From: Streptomyces achromogenes | GTDB lineage: Bacteria; Actinomycetota; Actinomycetes; Streptomycetales; Streptomycetaceae | Direction of reading: 5' to 3' | Length of the DNA stretch: 64,000 bases | Assembly (NCBI RefSeq): GCF_030816715.1 | Contig: NZ_JAUSYH010000001.1 | Coordinates: 4,712,001 to 4,776,000, forward strand | Shown: in pieces, positions 43,648 through 51,728 of the stretch | How the letters are laid out: each line of letters starts with the position of its first letter | Numbering within the stretch: position 1 is the first letter of the stretch | The notes under the pieces: generated by a model | Databases searched by the model: none | Seen by the model: the letters and a program-made list of their open reading frames with translations, nothing else | Told to the model about the DNA's origin: nothing | Made by a program: the position numbers and the translations under genes

Positions 43648-44061
43648 ATGTCGATTCACGAGAACCTCCTCGGGGGCCCGCCCCCGACCCACCTGCCCGA
43701 CGACCCCGAGCCGCGCGCGCTCCTCGCGAACGGGACGGCGCCCGCCGACGTCGCCGCGAAGTACCCGACGTCCTCGCTGGCCTGGGCCCGGCTCGCCGAC
43801 GACGCGTTCGAGCGGGGCAGTGTGGTGGAGTCGTACGCGTACGCCCGTACGGGGTACCACCGCGGCCTCGACAGCCTGCGCCGCAGCGGATGGAAGGGGC
43901 ACGGACCGGTGCCCTGGGAGCACGAGCCGAACCGCGGCTTCCTGCGCGCCCTGCACGCCCTCGCCCGCGCCGCGCAGGCGATCGGCGAGCAGGAGGAGTA
44001 CGAGCGCTGCTCGCAGTTCCTCAAGGACTCCTCCCCGACGGCCGCCCAGACCCTGGGCTAG
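43648..44061 (+). CDS. DUF3151 family protein
   Basis: A 137-residue cytosolic protein from ATG 43648, with GGAGGAG about 9 nt upstream. LPDDPEPRALLANG, SSLAWARLADDAFERGSVVESYAYARTGYHRGLDSLRRSGWKGHGPVPWEHEPNRGFLRALHALARAAQAIGEQEEYERC is the typical DUF3151 sequence. It is a TPR-like helical protein conserved next to fba in actinobacteria, of unknown function. The stop lies in the first unit of a 24-bp tandem repeat. Confidence 0.92.
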   Translation: MSIHENLLGGPPPTHLPDDPEPRALLANGTAPADVAAKYPTSSLAWARLADDAFERGSVVESYAYARTGYHRGLDSLRRSGWKGHGPVPWEHEPNRGFLRALHALARAAQAIGEQEEYERCSQFLKDSSPTAAQTLG

Positions 44062-44130
44062 ACCCGGAGCCAGTCCCTGGGCCAGGCTCTGAGCCAGTCC
44101 CTGGGCCAGCCCCGGGGCCAGGCCCTGGGA
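44046..44130 (+). repeat. 24-bp tandem array anchored on the DUF3151 stop
   Basis: Core CCAGWCCCTGGGC at 44046, 44070, 44094 and (diverged) 44118, exact period 24. The first copy is the final coding sequence next to the TAG. Confidence 0.9.
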
Positions 44131-44169
44131 CAGTCGTTCACCTGCGCGTTCGTCCGTGTGCTAGGGCGC

Positions 44170-44196
44170 GGCCCGTCCGGTGTGACCGGACGGGCC
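44170..44196 (+). terminator. Hairpin terminator after the DUF3151 gene
   Basis: Perfect 12-bp stem GGCCCGTCCGGT/ACCGGACGGGCC, loop GTG, followed by TTGCGTTTTC. It is 108 nt past the stop and also lies in the TDO upstream region. Confidence 0.75.
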
Positions 44197-44303
44197 TTGC
44201 GTTTTCGGGATGCCATTGCGCACTATGTGGCCGTGGGGACCGGGGCCCCCGTGTCGGTAACGGCAGGGGCGGACCGCTACCCGGAGTACAACAGGAGACA
44301 GCG

Positions 44304-45149
44304 ATGTCCCACCAGGCTCAGCCCCACGAGGCTTCGGAGCCCGAGACCCCGCATCTCGACTTCGCCGGCACGACGCCGTACGAGGACTACGTCAAGGCGG
44401 ACGTGCTCACCCACCTCCAGCACACCCTCTCCGACGATCCCGGAGAGATGGTCTTCCTGGTCACGACCCAGGTGATGGAGCTGTGGTTCACGGTCATCGT
44501 CCACGAGTGGGAGACCGCGGCGCAGGCGCTCCGCGAGGACCGGGTGCCGGTGGCGGTCGACGCGCTGAAGCGTTCGGTCCGCGAGCTGGAGGCGCTGAAC
44601 GCCTCCTGGCGGCCGCTCGCCCAGCTGACCCCCGCCCAGTTCAACTCGTACCGCTCGGCGCTCGGCGAGGGTTCCGGCTTCCAGTCCGCGATGTACCGCC
44701 GCATGGAGTTCCTGCTCGGCGACAAGTCCGCGTCCATGCTGGTCCCGCACCGCGCCGCGCCGCGCGTGCACGCCGAGCTGGAGAAGGCGCTGCACGAGCC
44801 GAGCCTGTACGACGAGGTGCTGCGGCTGCTGGCCCGGCGCGGCCACGCGATCCCGTCCGCCGTCCTGGAGCGGGACGTCTCCGGGCGCTACGAGCCCTCG
44901 GCGGAGGTCGAGGCGGTGTGGACGGCCGTGTACGCGGGCGACGAGTCCGACGAGGTCGCCCGTCTGGGCGAGGCACTGACGGACGTCGCCGAGCTGGTGT
45001 GGCGCTGGCGCAACGACCACCTCGTCGCCACCCGTCGCGCGATGGGCGCCAAGGCGGGCACCGGCGGCTCGGCCGGGGTGGCCTGGCTGGAGAAGCGCGC
45101 GCAGAAGAACGTCTTCCCCGAGCTGTGGACGGCGAGGTCCCATGTCTGA
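44304..45149 (+). CDS. kynA: Tryptophan 2,3-dioxygenase
   Basis: A 281-residue haem enzyme from ATG 44304, with ACAGGAGA upstream. TPYEDYVKADVLTHLQHTLSDDPGEMVFLVTTQVMELWFTVIVHEWETA includes the substrate-site His/Phe region. FNSYRSALGEGSGFQSAMYRRMEFLLG is the GSGFQS signature, and the axial His region is RWRNDHLVATRRAMG. It oxidises tryptophan to N-formylkynurenine. The stop overlaps the kynureninase start by 8 bp, so the two are coupled, and with the third gene at 46695 they complete the route to anthranilate. Confidence 0.96.
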   Translation: MSHQAQPHEASEPETPHLDFAGTTPYEDYVKADVLTHLQHTLSDDPGEMVFLVTTQVMELWFTVIVHEWETAAQALREDRVPVAVDALKRSVRELEALNASWRPLAQLTPAQFNSYRSALGEGSGFQSAMYRRMEFLLGDKSASMLVPHRAAPRVHAELEKALHEPSLYDEVLRLLARRGHAIPSAVLERDVSGRYEPSAEVEAVWTAVYAGDESDEVARLGEALTDVAELVWRWRNDHLVATRRAMGAKAGTGGSAGVAWLEKRAQKNVFPELWTARSHV

Positions 45150-46326
45150 CCTCGCCCGCACCGCACAGCAGTTGGACGCGGGCGACGAACTGGCCGTCAA
45201 GCGCGCCCAGTTCGTGCTCGACGACGGGGTCTACCTGGACGGCAACTCGCTGGGCGCGCTCCCGCGGTCCGTCCCCGGCCGCGTGGAGGACGTCGTGCGA
45301 CGCCAGTGGGGCGCGCTGAAGATACGTTCCTGGGACGAGAGCGGCTGGTGGACGGCGCCCGAGCGGATCGGCGACCGGATCGCCCCGCTGGTGGGGGCGG
45401 CGGCCGGGCAGATCGTGGTCGGCGACTCCACGAGCGTCAACGTCCTCAAGGCGCTGGTGGGCGCGGTGCGTCTGGTGGACGACGCCCGCGACGAGATCCT
45501 CGTCGACGCCGCCACCTTCCCCACCGACGGCTACATCGCCGCGTCGGCGGCCCGTCTGACCGGCCGCACGCTGCGGCCGGTGCATCCGGCAGAGGTCCCT
45601 GGGGCGCTCTCCGGGCGGACGGCCGCCGTGCTGCTCAACCACGTCGACTACCGCACGGGCCGGCTGCACGACCTGCCCTCGCTCACCGCCGCCGTGCGCG
45701 CGGCGGGCGCGGTCTCGGTGTGGGACCTGTGCCACAGCGCGGGCGCCCTGCCGGTCGGCCTCGACGAGCACGGTGTGGACCTCGCGGTCGGCTGCACCTA
45801 CAAGTACCTGAACGGCGGCCCCGGTTCGCCGGCCTACCTGTACGTCCGCCACGGTCTCCAGGACCGCTTCGACTCCCCGCTGCCCGGCTGGAACTCGCAC
45901 GCCGAGCCGTTCGGGATGCGGGAGGCGTACGAGCCGGCGGCGGGCGCCGCGCGCGGGCGCGTCGGCACCCCCGACATCCTGTCGATGCTCGCCCTCGAGG
46001 CGGCCCTCGAAGTGTGGGACGGCGTGTCGATCGCGGCGGTGCGCGCCAAGTCGCTGGCGCTGACGGACTTCTTTCTGGAGTGCGTCGCCGCCTGTGTCCC
46101 CGAGGGGCGGGTCGAGTCGCTGACTCCGGTGCGTCACGAGGAGCGCGGCAGCCAGGTGGCGCTGCGCTGCGAGGACGCCGGCGACGTCATGAAGCGGCTG
46201 GTCGAGCGCGGGGTCGTCGGCGACTTCCGCAGCCCGGACGTGCTCCGGTTCGGCTTCACGCCGCTGTACGTCGGGTTCGCGGACGTGGAGCGGGCGGCGC
46301 GGACGCTGGCGGCGGAACTGGGCTGA
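45142..46326 (+). CDS. kynU: Kynureninase
   Basis: A 394-residue PLP enzyme from ATG 45142, overlapping kynA by 8 bp. YLDGNSLGALPRSV, VVGDSTSVNVLKALVGAV, FPTDGYIAAS, SVWDLCHSAGALPVGLDEHGVDLAVGCTYKYLNGGPGSPAYLYV (PLP Lys in TYKYLNGG near residue 220) and RVGTPDILSM are diagnostic. It splits kynurenine into anthranilate and alanine. Operon with kynA. A 22-bp tandem array starts on its stop codon, and a hairpin terminator follows at 46494. Confidence 0.96.
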   Translation: MSDLARTAQQLDAGDELAVKRAQFVLDDGVYLDGNSLGALPRSVPGRVEDVVRRQWGALKIRSWDESGWWTAPERIGDRIAPLVGAAAGQIVVGDSTSVNVLKALVGAVRLVDDARDEILVDAATFPTDGYIAASAARLTGRTLRPVHPAEVPGALSGRTAAVLLNHVDYRTGRLHDLPSLTAAVRAAGAVSVWDLCHSAGALPVGLDEHGVDLAVGCTYKYLNGGPGSPAYLYVRHGLQDRFDSPLPGWNSHAEPFGMREAYEPAAGAARGRVGTPDILSMLALEAALEVWDGVSIAAVRAKSLALTDFFLECVAACVPEGRVESLTPVRHEERGSQVALRCEDAGDVMKRLVERGVVGDFRSPDVLRFGFTPLYVGFADVERAARTLAAELG

Positions 46327-46472
46327 CCTGGCGGAGGGGCGGCACTGATCCGACGGAGGAACAGCGCCGTCCCGACGGAGGAACAGCGCTGACCTGACGG
46401 AGGAACAGCACTGATCCGACGGAGGATCTGCGCTGACCTGACGGAGGATCTGCTGACCTGGCGAAGTGACCC
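46323..46472 (+). repeat. 22-bp tandem array anchored on the kynureninase stop
   Basis: About seven units with starts at 46323, 46345, 46367, 46389, 46411, 46433 and 46453, each CTGACCTGACGGAGG-like. The first contains the TGA stop at 46324-46326. With the terminator that follows it accounts for most of the 368-bp gap to the formamidase gene. Confidence 0.9.
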
Positions 46473-46493
46473 GGTCGGCTGAACCGGCAGGGT

Positions 46494-46525
46494 CCCCAGG
46501 GCGTACCTAGGGGTACGCCCTGGGG
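46494..46525 (+). terminator. Terminator of kynA-kynU
   Basis: Perfect 14-bp stem CCCCAGGGCGTACC/GGTACGCCCTGGGG, loop TAGG, followed by GTTTCC. Confidence 0.85.
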
Positions 46526-46694
46526 GTTTCCCGGCGGGCGGGCCTGCCGGGGTGACGGATCAGCAGAACCGTTTACCTCTCACCGTGCGTGACATCCGCG
46601 TGTCCGCGCACGTCACGGGCCTGGTACCGTCCCGGCCAACGGCCGAATTCTCTCCTGGTCCGCCAAATCTTCTTCGCCGCTGAGAGGTTGGAGC

Positions 46695-47576
46695 ATGCCG
46701 GACGACGTTGTCGCAGCCCGGGCCGCCGCCGAGGAGGCGTCGGCCTTCGCGCATCCGCCCGTCGAGCCCGACGTCACCGCGGCGTACGGCGACCACCCCG
46801 ACCAGGTGATCGACTTCTATGTCCCGCGTGCGCAGGCCGGCCCGGGCGGCTCGGTCCCGCTCGTCGTCGTGCTGCACGGCGGAGCCTGGCGGGCACCCTA
46901 CGACCGGCGGCACATCACACCCTTCGCGGGCTATCTGGCCCGGCGCGGCTTCGCGGTGGCCAACGTCGAGTACCGGCGCGGGGACGGGAGTTCGGACCCG
47001 GGGTCGACTCCGGTCGCCGGACGCTGGCCCGACACCTTCGACGACGTCGCGGCCGCCCTGGACGCGCTTCCCGGCCTCGCCCGGACGGCCGTGCCGCAGG
47101 CCGACGCGCGCCGGACGGTGCTGACCGGCCACTCGGCCGGCGGCCATCTCGCGCTGTGGGCGGCCGCCCGGCATCTCCTGCCGGCCGACGCGCCCTGGCG
47201 CACCGGTGACCCGACCTCGCTGCGGGGCGTCGTCGCGCTGGCCCCGATCGCCGACTTCGCGGTCGCCGGGAAGCTGGACGTGTGCGGCGGGGCGACCCGC
47301 CAACTCCTGGGCGGTGACGAGCACTTCGAGGTGCGGCGGCCGTACGCCGATCCCGCCCTGCTGCTGCCCACGGGCGTCGCGACCACGCTGGTGCAGGGTC
47401 GTGCCGACGAGGTCGTCCCGCAGGCGGTCGCCGAGGCCTACGCGGACGCGGCGGCGAAGGCGGGCGAGGTGGTGGGCCTGACCCTGCTCGAGGACGTGGG
47501 CCACTTCCCGCTGATCGACCCGGCGGCGGACGCGTGCGCGGTGGTGGCGGAGGAGATCGCCCAACTGGCGTGGTGA
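46695..47576 (+). CDS. Alpha/beta hydrolase, probable kynurenine formamidase
   Basis: A 293-residue esterase/lipase-fold protein from ATG 46695. VPLVVVLHGGAWRAPYDRRHITPFA is the HGG(A)W oxyanion motif of the HSL/kynurenine-formamidase group. LTGHSAGGHLALWAA holds the nucleophile Ser. ALLLPTGVATTLVQGRADEVVP holds the Asp and DVGHFPLIDP the His. N-formylkynurenine is the expected substrate because the enzymes before and after that step are encoded directly upstream; from sequence alone it could be another small-ester hydrolase. It has its own leader after the kynAU terminator. Confidence 0.8.
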   Translation: MPDDVVAARAAAEEASAFAHPPVEPDVTAAYGDHPDQVIDFYVPRAQAGPGGSVPLVVVLHGGAWRAPYDRRHITPFAGYLARRGFAVANVEYRRGDGSSDPGSTPVAGRWPDTFDDVAAALDALPGLARTAVPQADARRTVLTGHSAGGHLALWAAARHLLPADAPWRTGDPTSLRGVVALAPIADFAVAGKLDVCGGATRQLLGGDEHFEVRRPYADPALLLPTGVATTLVQGRADEVVPQAVAEAYADAAAKAGEVVGLTLLEDVGHFPLIDPAADACAVVAEEIAQLAW

Positions 47577-47628
47577 GCACCTGAGTTCCGTGCGGTATGC
47601 GGCGGTGCGTACCCCGTAGGTGTCGTAC

Positions 47629-47644
47629 CCGTAGTACCTGAGAG
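47629..47644 (+). promoter_or_regulatory. Shared motif CCGTAGTACYTGAGAG, copy 1
   Basis: CCGTAGTACCTGAGAG, 107 bp upstream of the 47752 start. A copy with one difference occurs at 52447, upstream of the second two-component system. Partial copies (CCCCGTAGG, 47613) lie just before it. Probably an operator for one or both NarL-type regulators encoded downstream. Confidence 0.55.
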
Positions 47645-47751
47645 CTACGTCGCAAGACAGCTCCCGGGTGGGACGCGAACGACACGGCTCGATCCGTAAC
47701 TTCCAAGCCAGCAAGGCCCGATGACCGGGCACATGGCGGGGGAGGGACGGG

Positions 47752-48906
47752 ATGGCCGAGCTACGTGCGGGCGGACGGCGCCGAGAGGACCGGGAGGGGT
47801 CGACGGCCCGGCGCGGTGTGACGGCACCGGGCCGAGCGTCGGCCTCGGGCGGGGTGGCGGCCTCGGGCGGAGCGGCGGCGACGGGTGGAGCGGCGGCGCT
47901 CGGTGGAGCGGCCCGGGGGCGGCGCTGGGTCCGTGTCCTGCTGGCGGTTCTCGTCACCGCAGCCGTGGTCGTCCCCCTCACCGCGGCCGCGGCCCGGCCG
48001 CGGATCCCGGCCCCCGCCCCCGCCGCCCTCCCCGCGGTGACGGCGGCGACGCTGGAGCGGACCTACGCCGCCCACCGGGCCAACGCCGCGCTGGCGTCCC
48101 GGATGGCGGCCGCCCACGGCGACCGTCACCGTGCGGCCGCCGAGCGGGCGCTGGCCGCCCCGTCCCGCAGACTGCTCTCCTTCGACGGCCGCGGACTCGG
48201 CCGGGCGGTCGAGGTGTTCGGGGACCTCGCGCACGCCGACCGCGTCGCCGTCCTGGTGCCGGGTTCCGACACCTCCCTGGACACCTACGAGCGCTTCCAC
48301 GCCCAGGCGGCCGCCCTGCACGACCGGCTCAGCCGGCAGGCCGGGCAGGCCGGGCAGGCAGGTCGGCCCGGGTCCGGGTCGGGCGAGCGGACGGCGGTGG
48401 TGGCCTGGCTCGGGTACACGACCCCCGGCACGATCAGCACCACCGTGCTCACTCCGGCCCGCGCCGAGGAGGCGGCCCCCGGCCTCCTCGCGTTCCTGAC
48501 CGGGCTGGCCGCCGTCACCGGCCCGGACGCCCGCGTCACCCTTCTGTGTCACTCGTACGGCACGGTCGTGTGCGGCCGCGCCGCCTCCCGCCTGGACGTG
48601 AGCGACCTCGTGCTGCTCGGCAGCCCCGGCACGGGCGCGGCCTCGGCAGCGGACCTGCACACCCGGGCGCGGATCTGGGCGGCCCGCGGCGGCGACGACT
48701 GGGTGGCGGACGTCCCACACGTCAGCGCCGACCTCTTCGGCACGACCGTCGGCTTCGGCACCGACCCGCTGTCCCCGTCGTTCGGAGCCCGTGTCTTCGC
48801 GGCCGGGCCGGGCGGCCACAGCGACTACTTCAGACCGGGCTCGGTCTCGCTGGCCAACATCGCCCGGATCGTCCTCGGCGCGACCTCGGAGGTGACCCGT
48901 GCCTGA
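47752..48906 (+). CDS. Membrane-anchored alpha/beta hydrolase (DUF1023 type)
   Basis: A 384-residue protein from ATG 47752, with GGGGGAGGGACGGG upstream. A basic, Ala/Gly-rich N-terminus contains GGVAASGGAAATGGAAALGG repeats, followed by one membrane segment near residues 62-82, so the hydrolase domain is outside the cell. DRVAVLVPGSDTSLDTYERFHAQAAAL, VAWLGYTTPGTISTTVLTPARAEEAAPGLLAFLTGLAAVTG and LLCHSYGTVVCGRAASRLDVSDLVLLGSPGTG (nucleophile Ser in CHSYGT, Cys replacing the usual Gly) match DUF1023; VFAAGPGGHSDYF carries the His. Substrate unknown. First gene of a likely four-gene operon. Confidence 0.85.
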   Translation: MAELRAGGRRREDREGSTARRGVTAPGRASASGGVAASGGAAATGGAAALGGAARGRRWVRVLLAVLVTAAVVVPLTAAAARPRIPAPAPAALPAVTAATLERTYAAHRANAALASRMAAAHGDRHRAAAERALAAPSRRLLSFDGRGLGRAVEVFGDLAHADRVAVLVPGSDTSLDTYERFHAQAAALHDRLSRQAGQAGQAGRPGSGSGERTAVVAWLGYTTPGTISTTVLTPARAEEAAPGLLAFLTGLAAVTGPDARVTLLCHSYGTVVCGRAASRLDVSDLVLLGSPGTGAASAADLHTRARIWAARGGDDWVADVPHVSADLFGTTVGFGTDPLSPSFGARVFAAGPGGHSDYFRPGSVSLANIARIVLGATSEVTRA

Positions 48907-50140
48907 CACCCAGGATGGGCGGCGACCCCGGTCGGCACTGCGGCGGGCCGCCGCCCGCATCGACGACGCGACGCCCGCGCGGCGCGACCGGGCCGTGGAC
49001 GCGCTGCGGGCCCTCGCCATCCTCGGTGTCGTCCTCGGCCACTGGCTGGTCACGGCGCTCGTCGCCGACGGCGGCTCCCTGCGCGCCGCCAGCCCGCTGG
49101 CCGCCATGCCGTGGCTGGCCCCGGTGTCGTGGACGTTCCAGACGCTCGCCGTGTTCTTCATGGTGGGCGGCCATGTGGCGACGAGGAGCCTCGCCTCGGC
49201 ACGGGCCCGGGGGGTGAGCTACGGCGCGTGGCTGAGGGCCCGTCTGGGCCGCCTGTTCGTCCCGGTCACCGCGATGCTCGCGGTGTGGACGGTGGCGGCG
49301 GCCGGCCTCCTGCTGGGCGGTGCGTCCTTCGTCACCGTGCACACCGTGGTCAAGCTGGCGCTGTCGCCGCTGTGGTTCCTGCTGGTGTTCGCCATGCTGA
49401 CGGCGGCGACCCCGCTGGTGACGCGGCTGAACCCGCTGTGGCCACTGGCGGTCGTCCTCCACGTGGATGTGGTGCGCTTCGGCCTGGGCGGCCCGGCGTG
49501 GCTCGGCTGGGTGAACCTGGCCGCGGGCTGGCTGGTGCCGTACTCCCTGGGCGCGGCGTGGACCCGGGGTGAGCTGGAGCGCCCCCGTGCGGGCTGGACG
49601 CTGCTCGTCGGCGGGGCGGTGGCCGCGGCGGTGCTCGTGCGCTGGGCCGGCTATCCGGCGTCGATGGTGGGCGTGCCCGGCGCGGCGGTCTCCAACCTCA
49701 ACCCGCCGACCCTGGCCGCCGTCGCCTTCGGCCTCGCCCAGTGCGGGCTCGCCCTGCTGCTGCGCGACCGGCTGCGCCGGGCCATGCGGCGGCCCCTGGC
49801 CTGGGCGGCGGTGGCGCTGGTCAACCTCTCGGCGATGACGGTGTTCCTCTGGCACCAGACGGCCATGATGGCGACGACCGCGACCGCCCTGACGGCGGGC
49901 CGGCTGCCCGGCCTGCACACGGTTCCCGACGGGCTGGACTGGGTCGCGGCCCGCCTGTTGTGGCTGCCGGTCTTCGGTCTGGCGCTGGTGGTGTGCCGGG
50001 CGGCCTTCCACGGGCTGGAGCAAGGGACCCGCCGTTCCCGGGGCCGCCGTTCCCGTGGCCGCCGTTCCACGGTGGTACGCGTCCACCACCGCTCCCACCG
50101 CTCCCACCGGCCGGAGCCGAAGGCGGCCCGCAGTGCCTAG
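48899..50140 (+). CDS. Membrane acyltransferase (acyltransferase 3 family)
   Basis: A 413-residue protein from GTG 48899, overlapping the hydrolase by 8 bp. About ten membrane segments, with the family start RRDRAVDALRALAILGVVLGHWLVTAL (catalytic-type His in GHW) and FFMVGGHVATRSL. Such OafA-like proteins transfer acyl groups to sugars, lipids or antibiotics across the membrane. The C-terminal 45 residues are very basic with RSRGRRSRGRRS and HHRSHRSHR repeats. Co-transcribed with the hydrolase and, 10 bp later, a histidine kinase. Confidence 0.88.
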   Translation: MPDTQDGRRPRSALRRAAARIDDATPARRDRAVDALRALAILGVVLGHWLVTALVADGGSLRAASPLAAMPWLAPVSWTFQTLAVFFMVGGHVATRSLASARARGVSYGAWLRARLGRLFVPVTAMLAVWTVAAAGLLLGGASFVTVHTVVKLALSPLWFLLVFAMLTAATPLVTRLNPLWPLAVVLHVDVVRFGLGGPAWLGWVNLAAGWLVPYSLGAAWTRGELERPRAGWTLLVGGAVAAAVLVRWAGYPASMVGVPGAAVSNLNPPTLAAVAFGLAQCGLALLLRDRLRRAMRRPLAWAAVALVNLSAMTVFLWHQTAMMATTATALTAGRLPGLHTVPDGLDWVAARLLWLPVFGLALVVCRAAFHGLEQGTRRSRGRRSRGRRSTVVRVHHRSHRSHRPEPKAARSA

Positions 50141-50150
50141 GGTTGGGCCC

Positions 50151-51728
50151 GTGAACGGCAAGGGGAGCAACAGGGCACCGGCCGGCGCCGACCGTCGTGC
50201 CGCCTCGCCGTCGGCGCGTGGGCACCGCTTTCGGCGGCTGCGACTGCCGGGGATCGTGGTGGTGTGCTGGTGCGCACTCGGCATCGCCCTGGCCGCCACG
50301 GGAGACCAGATGGGCCGCTACGGCCTGGGCTCGGAGCTGAGCGTGCTGCTCGGGTTCGCGCAGGGCGCGGCCGTCGTCCTCGCCCTGTGGCGGCCGGGGC
50401 CCGCGTGGGCGCTGTCCCTGGCAGGCTTGATCGTCGCCGCGGTGGCCGACCGGCCCGCCCTGGTGGGTCACCCGCTGCCCGGTCCGGCCTGGCCGTGGAG
50501 CACCGCCCAAGTCCTCGCGCACGCCGCGGTGTTCTTCTTCCTGGCGCTGCGCGTACGGACCCGGGTGTCCGTCGCGGCCCTGGCCGCCACCGCGCTGACC
50601 ACCTGGGTGATCCAGGGGCTGGTCGGCGGGGGCACCTATACCTCCACCGGTTTCACGGCCGTCGCGATCTTCGCGGCCGCCGTCCTCGTCGGCATCGCCT
50701 TCCGCGGTCTCGGCGAGGCCCGCACCCAGCTCGTCGAACAGGAGACGATCACCGCCGAGGAACGCGCCCGCCGCACCCTCCTCGAGGAGCGCAGCCGGAT
50801 CGCCCGCGAGCTGCACGACGTGGTCGCCCACCACATGTCGGTGATCTCCATTCAGGCCCAGGTCGCCCCGCTCCTGGTGGAGAACCCGTCCGAGGAGCTC
50901 AGGGAGAACCTCGCCGGCATCCGGCAGAACGCCCTGGAGGCGCTCACCGAACTGCGCAGGGTGCTCGGCGTGCTGCGCTCGGAGAACCCCGAGGACCCCT
51001 ACGGCCTCGGCGCGTCCGGCGCCGGCGCCGCCCCGGACACCCCGCAGCCCACCCTCGACCGTCTCGACGCGCTCCTGGAGAACACGCGCGCGGCCGGGCT
51101 GGACGTGACCGCCGCCGTCACGGGGGAGGCGCCCGCCTACCCGCCGGGCGTGCAACTGTCGGCGTACCGGATCGTGCAGGAGGCGCTCAGCAACGCGCTG
51201 CGGCACGCGCCGGGCTCCCACGTGCGGGTGTCGGTCACCCACGACGTCCGGGGCCTGTACCTGGAAGTGGTCAACTCCCGGCCCCGGGCTCCCGTAAGGC
51301 CCTCACCCGGCGCGGGCCACGGCCTGCTCGGGATGCGGGAACGGGCGGCGATGCTCGGCGGTCATGTCACCGCGCATCCCACCCTGCACGGCGGTTTCGC
51401 GGTGCTGGCGTACCTGCCGACGGAGGCCGCGGCGACACGCCTCGGCGACCTCGCCGAGCTCGGCACTCCGGAGGGCCTCGAACTCACCTTTCCCGGCGAC
51501 GAGCCCCACGGGCACGAGGAGCCCCACGGGCACGAGGAGCCCCACGGGCACGAGGGGCACGAAAGCGGCCGTCGGGACTTCCCGGCCGCCCCAGAATCGC
51601 GGGCTGCCCCGGACACCCCGGCTGCCCGGGGCGCCCCGGACTTCCCGGACGCGGCGGACGCCCCCGGCGGCTTCGGCGGGCCGGACGGCCGGGGCGCTCC
51701 GCCCCCGACACGAGAAGGAAACCGATGA
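50151..51728 (+). CDS. DesK/NarX-type sensor histidine kinase 1, with His/Glu repeat tail
   Basis: A 525-residue kinase from GTG 50151. Four or five membrane segments span residues about 30-190. The HisKA_3 dimerisation helix TLLEERSRIARELHDVVAHHMSVISIQAQ carries the phosphorylated His (ELHD). The HATPase has N box AYRIVQEALSNALRHAPG and G box GAGHGLLGMRERAAMLGG. Beyond the kinase core is a 110-residue tail with three perfect EPHGHE repeats and a Pro/Ala/Asp-rich end, absent in its paralogue at 52528. It overlaps the response-regulator gene by 4 bp. The tail could sense or bind metal; this is inference. Confidence 0.93.
   Translation: MNGKGSNRAPAGADRRAASPSARGHRFRRLRLPGIVVVCWCALGIALAATGDQMGRYGLGSELSVLLGFAQGAAVVLALWRPGPAWALSLAGLIVAAVADRPALVGHPLPGPAWPWSTAQVLAHAAVFFFLALRVRTRVSVAALAATALTTWVIQGLVGGGTYTSTGFTAVAIFAAAVLVGIAFRGLGEARTQLVEQETITAEERARRTLLEERSRIARELHDVVAHHMSVISIQAQVAPLLVENPSEELRENLAGIRQNALEALTELRRVLGVLRSENPEDPYGLGASGAGAAPDTPQPTLDRLDALLENTRAAGLDVTAAVTGEAPAYPPGVQLSAYRIVQEALSNALRHAPGSHVRVSVTHDVRGLYLEVVNSRPRAPVRPSPGAGHGLLGMRERAAMLGGHVTAHPTLHGGFAVLAYLPTEAAATRLGDLAELGTPEGLELTFPGDEPHGHEEPHGHEEPHGHEGHESGRRDFPAAPESRAAPDTPAARGAPDFPDAADAPGGFGGPDGRGAPPPTREGNR
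51501..51554 (+). repeat. 18-bp x3 perfect repeat in histidine kinase 1
   Basis: GAGCCCCACGGGCACGAG occurs three times without gap or difference, encoding EPHGHE each time. Perfect copies imply recent expansion. Confidence 0.95.

Noticed and set aside
44041..44140. CRISPR array in the 22-28 bp repeats
   Set aside because: Units are adjacent or nearly so, degenerate, anchored on stop codons, without unique spacers of constant size and without cas genes.
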